This document shows positions 1-9,000 of a stretch of DNA of 54,772 nucleotides, in pieces. Origin of the DNA: a virus. Numbering within the stretch: position 1 is the first letter of the stretch; each line of letters starts with the position of its first letter. Position numbers and translations under genes: made by a program. The notes beneath the pieces were generated by a model. The model searched no databases. It was not told the DNA's origin and was given only the letters and a program-made list of their open reading frames with translations. Location of the stretch: positions 1-54,772 of the IMG/VR virus record IMGVR_UViG_3300000929_000239. One strand, given 5' to 3'.

Positions 1-852
1 ATTCGTACTACCGCCTCCGCCTCCGCCACCGCCACCGCCACTGGTACCGTCTGTGTTGTTATTCCCATACGCACCAATCCCTCCGTTGCCTGAATATCCA
101 GCTGCTCCTCCTCCGGCTCCTCCAGCATTATTATATGCCCATCTGCCTCCCCGGCCGCCAGTTGCGCCGCCCTGCGAAAAACCACTACTAGACATATTTA
201 CTGAACTAAAAGAAAATGACAACGGCAGTCTTGCCCCGCCCTGGGCCGCTTGAGTAGTAGTTCCGGTACCGCTGCTGCCAGCAGGCGTTCCGCCTTGGCC
301 ACCTTCGGCTGCACATGCGTTAACTCCATTTAATTTGATACCGCTCGATCCTCCACAACTACCTGCGCTTGTAGTACCAGCATTTATCGTAATTCCAGGC
401 ATTCCTACAAATATTTGGCACGATGTAGCAGCTGTAAGAGTAAAATTGATATATGCAAGGCCGCCTCCACCACCTCCGCCGCCTCCACGGTTTGATCCAG
501 TTCCTGCTGCCCCTCCTCCGGCGCCTATACATAAAACCATATAACTAGCAGGTTCAAGCGTAACAGTTTGGGTATAAGACCATCCAATGTTGGCAGTAAT
601 AGTTCCAGCGGCCTGTAAAGCTTGATGTCTAGTATTACGTGGATCGGCTACATCATACACAGTGAATTGCTGATTAGAACCTGCATAAGAAGCGAACCTG
701 TCTGCGTAGTCAAAGTCAGAAATAAATTTAGTATTAAACGACCCGCCAATTTCACCGCGGTTCATAGTATAGTGAGGATTTAAATCTTGTCTTAAGCTAT
801 CTATTGCAGAAATAACATTTCCGCGTGAGCCCCATCTATAATTAGCTGTCAT
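1..852 (-). CDS. Glycine-rich tail fibre / adhesin protein, 3' end outside window
   Basis: An uninterrupted reading frame of 284 codons runs from ATG at 852 to the window edge with no stop, so the C-terminus is missing. An AAGGA-type ribosome binding site lies about 7 bases before the ATG. The first ~110 residues (MTANYRWGSRGN...) are ordinary. From there the protein becomes very glycine-rich, with runs of nine to ten glycines between short beta-prone segments and motifs such as VLCIGAGGG. Poly-glycine-rich distal proteins of this kind are known as receptor-contacting tips in T-even phages (gp38-type) and other tail fibres; that parallel is architectural, not shown homology. It is the last gene seen in the fibre run and lies 23 bases after the MAM-like gene. 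Function as an adhesin is inferred from composition and position. Confidence 0.75.
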   Translation of the reverse strand, partial: MTANYRWGSRGNVISAIDSLRQDLNPHYTMNRGEIGGSFNTKFISDFDYADRFASYAGSNQQFTVYDVADPRNTRHQALQAAGTITANIGWSYTQTVTLEPASYMVLCIGAGGGAAGTGSNRGGGGGGGGGLAYINFTLTAATSCQIFVGMPGITINAGTTSAGSCGGSSGIKLNGVNACAAEGGQGGTPAGSSGTGTTTQAAQGGARLPLSFSFSSVNMSSSGFSQGGATGGRGGRWAYNNAGGAGGGAAGYSGNGGIGAYGNNNTDGTSGGGGGGGGGGSTN

Positions 853-875
853 TTTCTATTCCTTATTATGATACT

Positions 876-1643
876 CTAAGATATTACTCTAAGATATATA
901 TCAAGAGTGCCTATTGTCGCGCCATACATACCAAGCACTGCATTAAAGGTGCCGTTATCTACAACAAAAGTAGGAGAATCGCAAATGAAGTCTTTGCTGG
1001 GGTACCCTGAACCAGAAACCTCTGCGTAAAGATACTGGCTTCCGGCGGCTCCATTGCCGACAAGGCCAGTACCTCCAGAACCTGTACCACCTGCGTCTCG
1101 GTTCCAGCGGTTTGCTGAAGTGCCATTTTGAATAAGGTTGAAAGCAAAGTTTCCTTGATCATAGTTGTCTTTATCCATAGCTGAACTATTCGATTGCGTA
1201 GTACGCCAACCTTCAGCGTTACTTTCAAAACTATAGTTAGTAGAGCCTATATTGACGTCTGCTATTTGGGCATCACCGGTATAACTAGAGCCGCCCGTGT
1301 AGTGAAAAATAAGTCTACAAGTATTACCAATGTAAGGAGTAGCATCATAAGTTTTACTAAGCCAGGAGGTACCTTGATTACCGGTTATTGTATCTATTGT
1401 ATAATCACCGGGCGGTGCACCGGTTTTCGCACCGTCGTTATTATTGTACCAATATCCTGCTCCAGAAACATTAGCCGCCATATGAACGCCACCTTCAATA
1501 GTCTTATATGCTATATTAGACTTATAATTTGTTATACTATGTCTTTGGTCGTCGTCCCAAGGCATTTGATTCTCGCGCTCGGCCTGCGTCACCTGAGAAC
1601 CCAAATTAGGCCTTAGACTTCCTCTTTCAAAATTTACGCTCAT
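876..1643 (-). CDS. Virion adhesin candidate with MAM-like domain (255 aa)
   Basis: Residues ~137-253 read like a MAM domain: an opening F-E-S-x-x-E-G-W, then W-x-R-D-x-G-G-T, Q-Y-L-Y-A-E, S-P-T-F and a closing G-M-Y-G-x-x-I-G-T-L-D-I-Y-L. The segment at 80-133 (LIFHYTGGSSYTGDAQIADV) resembles the end of a second such jelly-roll unit. MAM domains are carbohydrate/protein-interaction folds best known from animal proteins and also found in bacterial and phage surface proteins. There is no signal peptide. It sits between the glycine-rich adhesin and a run of small beta-rich virion proteins, so a receptor-binding or fibre-decorating role is inferred. The domain call is from pattern reading only. 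Confidence 0.6.
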   Translation of the reverse strand: MSVNFERGSLRPNLGSQVTQAERENQMPWDDDQRHSITNYKSNIAYKTIEGGVHMAANVSGAGYWYNNNDGAKTGAPPGDYTIDTITGNQGTSWLSKTYDATPYIGNTCRLIFHYTGGSSYTGDAQIADVNIGSTNYSFESNAEGWRTTQSNSSAMDKDNYDQGNFAFNLIQNGTSANRWNRDAGGTGSGGTGLVGNGAAGSQYLYAEVSGSGYPSKDFICDSPTFVVDNGTFNAVLGMYGATIGTLDIYLRVIS

Positions 1644-1653
1644 CTAACTATCC

Positions 1654-2157
1654 TTACTCGACATTATTTACAAGCCCAATTGAATTTTTCGTGAATGTAT
1701 CAAAATTTATATTTCTATAGTATTTATAAACTACAAGCATGTGAGGCAAGACCGCCGTATTATTACTATTAGTAGAAACAGATATATTAGCAGTAACAGT
1801 GTTTTGCCCGCCTTGGCCTAGACCTGGACCTTGGCCTCCACGGAGCCATAACGGAGTATCTCTATCAATTATTTCTATTATGGACCCGGCCGGGTGTAGA
1901 TATGTACCAAATCTATATTCACTTCCGAAATTAGGAGATGGTGAAGAGCCAACGACCTCCAAACCACTTTTTATTTTGTAATCAGCTGAGAAACTAGAGT
2001 TTCCTGTAGGGTTAACAACTCTTACACTCTGAATTTCAAATATACCGCCAAAGGTATTCGATACACCGCGGGATGCAGCATAAAAATACGCCGAAGCTGA
2101 AGAATTTCCAGGAATCAAAACCATTTGAGTTCCAGGTGCAAAATTTACGTTTCCCAT
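1654..2157 (-). CDS. Small beta-rich virion protein, DR-x-x-PL family (167 aa)
   Basis: The open frame extends upstream to 2265, but the extension overlaps the end of the previous gene (stop at 2174). ATG 2157 (MGNVNFAPGTQM) is preceded by AAGGAT at a workable distance, so I start here. The protein is Ser/Asn/Gly-rich and lacks long helices. It carries IIDRDTPLWLRGGQ, the motif that recurs in the next five upstream genes as [IL]-x-[DNS]-[RK]-x-x-P-[LIV]-x-[LMV]. Similar 'lysine/arginine then P-I-Y-L' turns occur in small tail-associated proteins of marine T4-like phages. Likely a virion or fibre-associated beta-sandwich protein; the exact role is not known. Confidence 0.6.
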   Translation of the reverse strand: MGNVNFAPGTQMVLIPGNSSASAYFYAASRGVSNTFGGIFEIQSVRVVNPTGNSSFSADYKIKSGLEVVGSSPSPNFGSEYRFGTYLHPAGSIIEIIDRDTPLWLRGGQGPGLGQGGQNTVTANISVSTNSNNTAVLPHMLVVYKYYRNINFDTFTKNSIGLVNNVE

Positions 2158-2173
2158 TTTTAATTTATCCTTA

Positions 2174-2626
2174 CTACCAGGTTTGCGCGCCGGCGGCGTC
2201 TGTAAACTCAATAAAACTACAAACAAAATCAAATCGCCTGGAGAAACTCGGCTCACTTTTTTCATTATGCGTAAATACTAGATTATTATATGAATTCGTC
2301 GACGCCGGATTTAAATATACTGGACTTCTTCTATCAATTATTATAGCTGTTGTGTCAGGGTATATTTTTACACTCTGTATTATTCTTGTCGAGTTGCCGG
2401 TACCGTAGCCCGCAGACGAGGCTAGGCCAATACCAATGTCAATTACATCAAACTTATCATTAGTGTTTGAAGAGGTACCAGTCACTAATAAAGACAGTAT
2501 ACACCTGCTTCTATTAGGATCGCAATTTAAAATTGTTCGCGAAGTTGTATTAGCCGCAGTATCGTCATAACTTACTCCAAACGTGGAAAGTTTCATCTGC
2601 TTAGCTGCGTAAAAATTATTTGCCAC
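2174..2626 (-). CDS. Small beta-rich virion protein, DR-x-x-PL family (150 aa)
   Basis: The frame starts with GTG at 2626 (GTG GCA AAT AAT), supported by AGGAAG about 8 bases upstream; no ATG lies nearby. The protein shows alternating beta-strand-like stretches and the family motif IIIDRRSPVYLNPAS around residues 95-110, followed by a region ending in FVCSFIEF. It is collinear with its neighbours and separated from each by fewer than 20 bases, so it is probably co-transcribed with them. It is likely a structural or fibre-decorating protein of the tail. No catalytic motif is visible and no named family was recognised. Confidence 0.6.
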   Translation of the reverse strand: MANNFYAAKQMKLSTFGVSYDDTAANTTSRTILNCDPNRSRCILSLLVTGTSSNTNDKFDVIDIGIGLASSAGYGTGNSTRIIQSVKIYPDTTAIIIDRRSPVYLNPASTNSYNNLVFTHNEKSEPSFSRRFDFVCSFIEFTDAAGAQTW

Positions 2627-2644
2627 TTAATTATCTTCCTTTAA

Positions 2645-3088
2645 TCAGCCGTTGTACAGTCTTTGAAACGTGTAATTAACATAAAAGTTTGACCAGAGTG
2701 AAGTTATTCGCATAGATTGAAATTCAGTCATAACTAAAGGCGTTTTCCTATCATTGAGAACTATCTGATCTCCTCCTTGACCAGAGGATGTAGCATACTT
2801 AACAATCAAATTATTAAACCCATCTTCAATTTCCAAGTCGGCATACGGGGTGTCCAGGCCTACTGATCCCGTTAGATGAGGGTAGTTGCCTGGTTGGGTC
2901 ACAATTGATCTTGTGTAGTTTCTGGTTATAGCTATTCTAGAAATAACCCATGTTTCGTTAGATGGTATCATCTTTAAATAATAGCCGCTTGCTGTTCGAT
3001 AGCCAGCAAAAGTTTGCATGATAAATGACTTGTTGATGCCAAGACCGTAATTACCAACACTATTTGGTGATGTAACATATTCTGTCAT
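2645..3088 (-). CDS. Small beta-rich virion protein, DR-x-x-PL family (147 aa)
   Basis: MTEYVTSPNSVGNYG starts at ATG 3088, overlapping the preceding stop by four bases (translational coupling). The family motif appears as IVLNDRKTPLVMTEFQ near residue 110, followed by a strand ending in NFYVNYTFQRLY. Length and layout (variable N-terminus, central strands, motif, final strand pair) match the adjacent members. Probably one subunit of a set of similar virion proteins made from the same late message. No enzymatic motif is seen; function unknown. Confidence 0.6.
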   Translation of the reverse strand: MTEYVTSPNSVGNYGLGINKSFIMQTFAGYRTASGYYLKMIPSNETWVISRIAITRNYTRSIVTQPGNYPHLTGSVGLDTPYADLEIEDGFNNLIVKYATSSGQGGDQIVLNDRKTPLVMTEFQSMRITSLWSNFYVNYTFQRLYNG

Positions 3089-3612
3089 GTTGATGATGCC
3101 CTACTTATCTTTAAATACGAGCAATGGAAATGCAGCTCTGCAATACCGCCTCCTATATTGTCTTGTACATTTCCTACATACATAGTCCACATTCTTGCGT
3201 TAGAACCGCCAAATTCGCCACCGAATGTACCATCCATCACATAACCCATTACAATAGGCGCATCTTTTGATATAAGCTGCACGGTTTGATTAGGTCCTAT
3301 AGTCATCTCTTTGCACAAAAAACCTTTAGTACTACCTGCATCGCTAACAGTATTAGTGGTACCCACATAAGTTGAAAGCCATACACTCACACCGCCATAA
3401 AAACTATTATCGTCATGATTAAAATTAGTAACAGTAAGATTATTTATTATATACTGATAATTCCAGGAATCAGTACTACCAAAGTCTAATAATCTAGTGC
3501 TATTGGTAGTTACTAATCGTAAGTTTGTAGACAGCATTTCCGCACTTGCACTGCCAACATTGTAAGTGCCATAGTCAGTAGAAAAGTCGGACTGAGATAT
3601 AAAATTCGTCAA
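3085..3612 (-). CDS. Small beta-rich virion protein, DR-x-x-PL family (175 aa)
   Basis: It overlaps both neighbours by four bases (3085-3088 and 3609-3612), a tightly coupled arrangement. The family motif is QLISKDAPIVMGYVMDG near residues 110-125, followed by a C-terminal strand pair (ELHFHCSYLKI). The N-terminal half is rich in Ser, Thr, Asn and Asp with beta-prone segments (YQYIINNLTVTNFN). The overall architecture equals that of the other members of this cluster, while side-chain identity is low, so divergence is old or fast. Structural/adhesin role inferred from context. Confidence 0.6.
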   Translation of the reverse strand: MTNFISQSDFSTDYGTYNVGSASAEMLSTNLRLVTTNSTRLLDFGSTDSWNYQYIINNLTVTNFNHDDNSFYGGVSVWLSTYVGTTNTVSDAGSTKGFLCKEMTIGPNQTVQLISKDAPIVMGYVMDGTFGGEFGGSNARMWTMYVGNVQDNIGGGIAELHFHCSYLKISRASST

Positions 3613-4007
3613 TTAGTACTCCTAAACCTATTTGCACATATTGTGTAATTCATAGTTGCAGTTCCGCTTTTTTCAATGTATATAGCTGTACCGTCATGAA
3701 CAAATATCCTTGAATCTGTGGTAACTGGTGAGTAACTACCATATACAGGAACCCTTACCTTATAGCACAGATAAGCTCCCGAGCCAGTTGTGAATGCAGA
3801 AGTTCCAATAAATACTGATATATCTACCTCACTTCCAGACTCATTGTAGATAGTCATATTGAATATATCATATCCGTAATGTATGGTAGCGTTCGATGTA
3901 AAGGCTGTAAAACTATTACTTGAACTTCTTTCAGCTATCAATACTGGCTTCATATGGTAATTTAACTGATCATTACCGTAGCCATAAAATTCTTGTTTTA
4001 ACGGCAT
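3609..4007 (-). CDS. Small beta-rich virion protein, DR-x-x-PL family (132 aa)
   Basis: This is the shortest member of the cluster, starting at ATG 4007 one base after the neighbouring stop. The motif is degenerate (RIFVHDGTAIYIEKSGT near residue 105), lacking the Arg/Lys-x-x-Pro core but keeping the I-Y-I strand and position. The preceding block FNMTIYNESGSEVDISVFIG matches equivalents in neighbours such as LTLTNISDFDEQVEIDAV, supporting common ancestry. Likely a virion protein; function unknown. Confidence 0.55.
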   Translation of the reverse strand: MPLKQEFYGYGNDQLNYHMKPVLIAERSSSNSFTAFTSNATIHYGYDIFNMTIYNESGSEVDISVFIGTSAFTTGSGAYLCYKVRVPVYGSYSPVTTDSRIFVHDGTAIYIEKSGTATMNYTICANRFRSTN

Positions 4008-4589
4008 TTAACCCTCGTTTTCTTGATCTACTATAGCATAACTGCACACTAGATCTACTGAATTCGCGTTATTCATAGTTTTAAACCTCATATATCTAGC
4101 GAAACCGACTTTTTCTCTAGTTACGTATAGCGGAGACATCTTGTTATATAGCACAAAACTTGTTCCTTTAGGTATCCAAAAACTAGTAGGCATTACACTT
4201 TTGTCTGTGCCTCCGGCAAGGCTTGGGCCATTAATGGTAGTACTTATACTTTCTTGTGACGCTGCTTGTTTTTCCCATACCGCATCTATTTCTACCTGTT
4301 CGTCAAAATCGCTGATATTAGTCAGAGTTAAATTTAAAATAACTAGATCAAAATTAACGGATCCTGTATTATGAGAACCATCTACCGGTGAAGCATTTCT
4401 ATCAGTCGCAATGTGTGCTATATTATTTGACGTGCCTCCATGAAATAAATACTTATCGTACGAAGTAGTCAACCTTTGATATACCATATTTAGCCCAATA
4501 GCGTGCCTTGTGGTACTCCCGGGATCAGGCATTGTATAGCCTTCATACCCGGCAAAGTTCCCGGCTTGGTTATATATCGTATGACTCAT
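4008..4589 (-). CDS. Small beta-rich virion protein, DR-x-x-PL family (193 aa)
   Basis: MSHTIYNQAGNFAGYEG begins at ATG 4589, directly after the collagen-like fibre gene. It carries LTLTNISDFDEQVEI near residue 100 and the family motif FVLYNKMSPLYVTREK near residue 155, then a final strand ending in VDLVCSYAIV. It is the first and one of the longest of the six related genes. The pattern (interaction strands, then a motif turn, then a closing strand) suggests a beta-sandwich that could decorate the fibre or baseplate; this is inference from sequence texture and position. Confidence 0.6.
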   Translation of the reverse strand: MSHTIYNQAGNFAGYEGYTMPDPGSTTRHAIGLNMVYQRLTTSYDKYLFHGGTSNNIAHIATDRNASPVDGSHNTGSVNFDLVILNLTLTNISDFDEQVEIDAVWEKQAASQESISTTINGPSLAGGTDKSVMPTSFWIPKGTSFVLYNKMSPLYVTREKVGFARYMRFKTMNNANSVDLVCSYAIVDQENEG

Positions 4590-4599
4590 AACTTATATC

Positions 4600-6069
4600 C
4601 TATCCAAAAACCAAACCTGCAGCCCAATGTAAACCCCAAGCTACAAATCCTGATGACCCGGTATAACCACGTGCACCACCTGGACCTGGTCCCCCTGCAG
4701 GACCTGGTCCTCCCGTATTACCTTTAGAGCCAGTGTAGCCGCGAGGACCTGCTCCTCCGCCAGGCCCCGGTCCTCCTGTATCGCCTTTAGAACCGGTATA
4801 ACCGCGTGGTCCACCTGGACCGCCTGGTCCGCCTGGTCCTGGCCCTCCTGTATCACCTTTAGAGCCTGTGTAACCGCGTGGACCTCCTCCGCCGGTATCA
4901 CCTTTTGAACCAGTATAACCACGTGGGCCGCCAGGACCGCCAGGACCGGCAGGACCTCCTCCGCCGGTATCACCTTTTGAACCCGTATAACCTCGTGGAC
5001 CGCCCGGACCGCCTGGTCCGCCTGGACCTGCTCCTCCGGTATCGCCTTTTGATCCGGTATAGCCGATGGGCCCTTGAGGACCAGTTCCTCCGGTATCGCC
5101 TTTAGAGCCTGTAAAACCAATAATGCCTTGATTACCTTGAGATCCAGTGTAACCAATGATTCCTTGGGAGCCTGTAAAACCAATAACGCCTTGAGGACCG
5201 GTACTACCTTCAGAACCAGTATAGCCGATAATTCCTTGAGAGCCCGTAAAACCAATAACGCCTTGAGGACCGGTGCTACCTTCAGAACCGGTATATCCTA
5301 TAGGACCGATATCTCCGGTATCGCCTTTAGAACCGGTATAACCAATGATTCCTTGAGATCCAGTGTAACCTATAATACCCTGTGATCCGGTATAACCAAT
5401 AATTCCTTGAGATCCAGTAAAACCGATAGGACCGTTAGTTAAGAAACTAACTACTAGATTTGAATCATTACCTATTGACCCAAGTTGACCAGAAACATAA
5501 GTCACTGTAAAAAACTTACCGTTTCCAGCAGTTTGAACACTGCCAGTTATTTCATATATTAAATAATCGCCAGAATTTACATCGTCACTTTTCAGTAGTA
5601 GCTTACCTCTACTAGCACTAGTTCCGCTATCATCCCACGTATCAATATAAGATCCCCAAGAAGCTCCGTTATTAGCATTTTGATGTAAACCAATTTGTGT
5701 TGCACTCGCAAGTGTTACATTATTAAACAGAAGTTGTCCCGCAACTGTATAAGATCCACCGGTAGAAGTTGCTGTGGTACCTGTATCTACCTGATAAACG
5801 TTTCCAGAATTAGCACCAGAGCCAGTAAATCCTCTAGAACCCGTAAACCCTAATGAGCCATCATCCCCTTTAGAACCTACAAACCCTAATTCACCTCTTG
5901 AACCAGTAAAACCTGATCCTTTAGAACCAGTAAAACCTTGCGATCCAGAATATCCAAAGTTTGCTTGAGTTACCCATGAGGTGCTTGCAGAATCATAAAC
6001 CCAATCTACAGAGTTTTGAGAATATGTATCACCGTTTGCTGGATTAGGTGGAAAATTTAGAAATGCCAT
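4600..6069 (-). CDS. Collagen-like tail fibre protein (489 aa)
   Basis: The N-terminus (MAFLNFPPNPANGDTY...WVYD) is the short attachment module seen on many phage fibres (NFP..P.NG..Y). Two Gly-X-Y blocks follow, ~40-92 and ~215-472, split by a globular insert of about 120 residues. The repeats are built from G-Y-T-G-S-K-G-D-T-G and G-P-G-G-P-G-G-P-R-G units, which should form a collagen-type triple helix and hence a homotrimeric rod. The C-terminus is a short hydrophobic cap (FVAWGLHWAAGLVFG) rather than a folded tip, so the tip may come from one of the small downstream proteins. Located 3 bases after the 1736-aa gene. Fibre role is well supported; the binding target is not. Confidence 0.85.
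   Translation of the reverse strand: MAFLNFPPNPANGDTYSQNSVDWVYDSASTSWVTQANFGYSGSQGFTGSKGSGFTGSRGELGFVGSKGDDGSLGFTGSRGFTGSGANSGNVYQVDTGTTATSTGGSYTVAGQLLFNNVTLASATQIGLHQNANNGASWGSYIDTWDDSGTSASRGKLLLKSDDVNSGDYLIYEITGSVQTAGNGKFFTVTYVSGQLGSIGNDSNLVVSFLTNGPIGFTGSQGIIGYTGSQGIIGYTGSQGIIGYTGSKGDTGDIGPIGYTGSEGSTGPQGVIGFTGSQGIIGYTGSEGSTGPQGVIGFTGSQGIIGYTGSQGNQGIIGFTGSKGDTGGTGPQGPIGYTGSKGDTGGAGPGGPGGPGGPRGYTGSKGDTGGGGPAGPGGPGGPRGYTGSKGDTGGGGPRGYTGSKGDTGGPGPGGPGGPGGPRGYTGSKGDTGGPGPGGGAGPRGYTGSKGNTGGPGPAGGPGPGGARGYTGSSGFVAWGLHWAAGLVFG
4650..5440 (-). repeat. Collagen-coding imperfect tandem repeats
   Basis: The DNA coding the second Gly-X-Y block is a mosaic of imperfect direct repeats whose units are multiples of 9 bp (one GXY triplet), often 27-54 bp. 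The G+C-rich units coding GPGGPGGPRG stand out against the AT-rich surroundings. Such repeats invite in-frame expansion and contraction. Confidence 0.8.
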
Positions 6070-6072
6070 ATA

Positions 6073-9000
6073 TTAAGTCCCCGCGACTTTGCCTTTAAAG
6101 TTTCTTTCAGGATCGAATTCTACAAAAACGCCAGAAACGTCTTTATCCCAAGTTGCTTCTGAGTATCCTGTTACTAAGAAACTAGAACCGTTATTATCTA
6201 TACTGTATGAAAAGTCAGAAGAACCAGAACCAACTTGGTACTTAGACCAACCTTGGTAATTACCTAATCCATCAGAATCAAAATCAAATATACCTAGACC
6301 CATATCTTTTAATCCAAACGTATTCGCATCATCAGCAAATGCACCAGCAGTATTACAAACAACTCCGATTCTACCATCTAGTAGCTTAGAACTAGCTTTT
6401 CCGTTTTGTTCTATTTCTTCAGACGTTTCTGAACCTGTTTGAAAGCCGTTAGACCAAATATCACTATCATAGTTGAAAGTAATAATACCAATATCTTCAG
6501 ATCCAAATGTTTGTGCATTGTTTACTGAGCCAAAAGTAGTATATGAAATGGCTAATGAATTAGGTAGAATTTCATTTATATCATGTAGATTCATACCTTT
6601 GTCATTAAAACCAGAACCTATGTTATAGTATTCAGCATTCCAAGCCCTAGGATTAAATATTCCTAAAAATATATCATAGCCGCCAAATTGTGTTCCGCCT
6701 GCTAAATTACCTGTTGTTCTACCAGTAAAGGCAATGTGACCTTTTTTGGCTCCGCCTGATCCTGTTGAAGTCTGAATCCAGAATGGATGTGCTCTATTAT
6801 ACACAGTGAAATTAATTGTGTCACCCGTATCTATAGTTATAGTTGGGTTATTTACTGCAGGATTAATGTTACCTACTCTATCTGTTCCAGAGAATCTAAA
6901 TGCAAGAGGTACATTATCGTACATAGCAGTAATGTCAATTGATGATGTAGATCCTTGTACGTCTTGGACTACAATTTGTCCATTCATAGAACTATGATTA
7001 CCACATTGATAGTAGTAAGTACCTGCTACGGTTGGTGTCCAACTTACTGTACCTGCAAACCCGCCGTTGTTTACTGCTTCTGGGTCTGTGACTGCTTTAG
7101 ATGTTCCTTCTAGCTCTGTAAGGGCATAGATTTCTTCATCACCGTCATCACCGTTTTGCCATAATCTAAACTCACTGCTTGCGATATCCCACTGAGCTAA
7201 GTAGTAGTCATAAACTCCTGATAAGCCTGTGTTTGTTTTAGCTATATTACCAGAAACCTGACCACCAATATAGTAGTATTCTCCGTCTGAAGATTTTATG
7301 ACATCGTAAGCAAATACGTTACCATCATCTGCAGTCGCATCGCCTACAGTAGAAATCTGGTGTATTTGAAACAGATTATCTGCTCTATGAATAATATTAC
7401 CTGCGGCTTTTTCTTTTCTATATGTTTCAGTATTCAGGAATTCTTGTAAATCATCTTTATCTACAATAGCCATAAATCCAGTGAATAGACCGTTTGCGCC
7501 GTAAGACCCGTTATATTCTAAACCGTAGTATGATCCATCTATCAGTGACGTTCCTATATCACTAGAAGTGTATAATGCATCATTGTATGTTGGATTTGAA
7601 ACTTCTACCTTAGTAGTTTCTATAGCAGTTTCGTTAATAGTATTAATAGTAGCTGAATCATAATAATATGCATTGGAAGTAGAAGCTGTAGTGTGATAAA
7701 CACCTGTTCCCCAACCTTCTTTATCACCTCTAAACAATACTCCGTCTTTACCCTGTGAGTGAGATGTTGAACCTCCTACTGTAACAAAATTACGAGTAAG
7801 ATGATCCCAGACAATATCTTTCCCTATATTATCTTCACCCATGTGGCCCAAAGTATTATTAAAATATATTGATCCATCATTAGTGTTAATGCCGCCAAGG
7901 AGAGTATCAGCCCTCATAAGAGTCCCGCCGTCACTGTCCATATTTAAACCAGTACCAGTAAAGATTACTCTATGATTTCCATTATGAAACTCTTCATCTT
8001 CAAAGAACCACCACGGCCTGCTGTCAGAATCTTCTACTAGCAAGCTATTAACTTCTTCAAAATAACCCAATGGAGAATTAATTTGTTTTGACCATTCAAC
8101 GTCAACAACATAGCTTGCGCTATCAGCTATTTTTACTTTTTGCATTATTGCAAAAGAACTATGTCCTCTTTCTAGCATCATAGCACCCATAGTACCGCTA
8201 TAATCTTCTGCGCCTGAAGCTAGAGATGTGTCTTCTTTCTTACCACCTAAAATTAGCTCGTGTGTTGACAAATCAGAATCGTATTTTATTAAAGCTATAT
8301 CAAGCCATGCTGCCTCATACTCATCCCAACTTTGAGCATCTGATAGTGTATTGTTCGAATAGTTAATATATTTTACAAGATTAGCATCACTTATAGAAGC
8401 CATTCCCCATGCAGGACTTCTGTGAACACTTCCAGCACTGCCATTAGAAACTGAACCGCTAAAGAAGAATTTTCCGGTATCATCTCCACCAGCTACTACA
8501 TTATTAACATACATGCTAATATCAATACCGATTTCACTCAAATCTCTAGTAGATGTAGTATTACCATCAGTGTCAATTACAACTAACGCACCGCCCTTAA
8601 AATCTCCAGTATCAGCAGCTGAGTTGTGTAGGAATGTCGCAATATATAATGTGCCTGAATTTTTAACTAACGTAGCAGAGGTTGGTTTAATATATAAGTT
8701 AGACTGAGATAATTTTTTTGACCAAATAATAGTATCGCTTGAATCAATTTTTACAATTATAGCTGAGCTATAAGGAAAGCTTTCATTATATGTGTATCCT
8801 ACGACGTATTTGTCACCTGTGGCTTCATCGTGCAATATATCCACGCTGACATCATTTCTAAAACCAATATCTATTTTTTTAGATGAGCTTAACGTAAAAT
8901 TCTTATCGTAGTTTGCTAAAAACAGTTTACCGTCTAAAGTGTCAGTTCCAGCTACAGTATAATCACCATTATTATCTCTTATGATAGATTCAAAACTACA

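Noticed and set aside
53-544. Pro-rich plus-strand ORFs over the left edge
   Set aside because: They are antisense shadows of the glycine-rich minus-strand frame (GGA/GGC codons read as Pro); no RBS and no neighbours on this strand.
1721-1728. TATAAATA on the minus strand inside the 167-aa gene
   Set aside because: Lies in coding sequence 78 bases before the MAM-like gene; possible but not supported by an extended match. The same applies to 26759-26766 inside the 71-aa gene.
2158-2265. 36-residue N-terminal extension of the 167-aa virion protein
   Set aside because: It overlaps the end of the preceding gene, has no RBS, and the conserved part begins at ATG 2157, which has AAGGAT upstream.
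4641-5255. Second frame across the collagen-like region (LVLQALK-type repeats)
   Set aside because: It is a frame-shifted reading of the GXY repeats (period 9), not a separate protein.
4650-5440. CRISPR-like look of the regular repeats
   Set aside because: Units have no fixed-length unique spacers and are in frame with Gly-X-Y codons; protein-coding repeats explain them.
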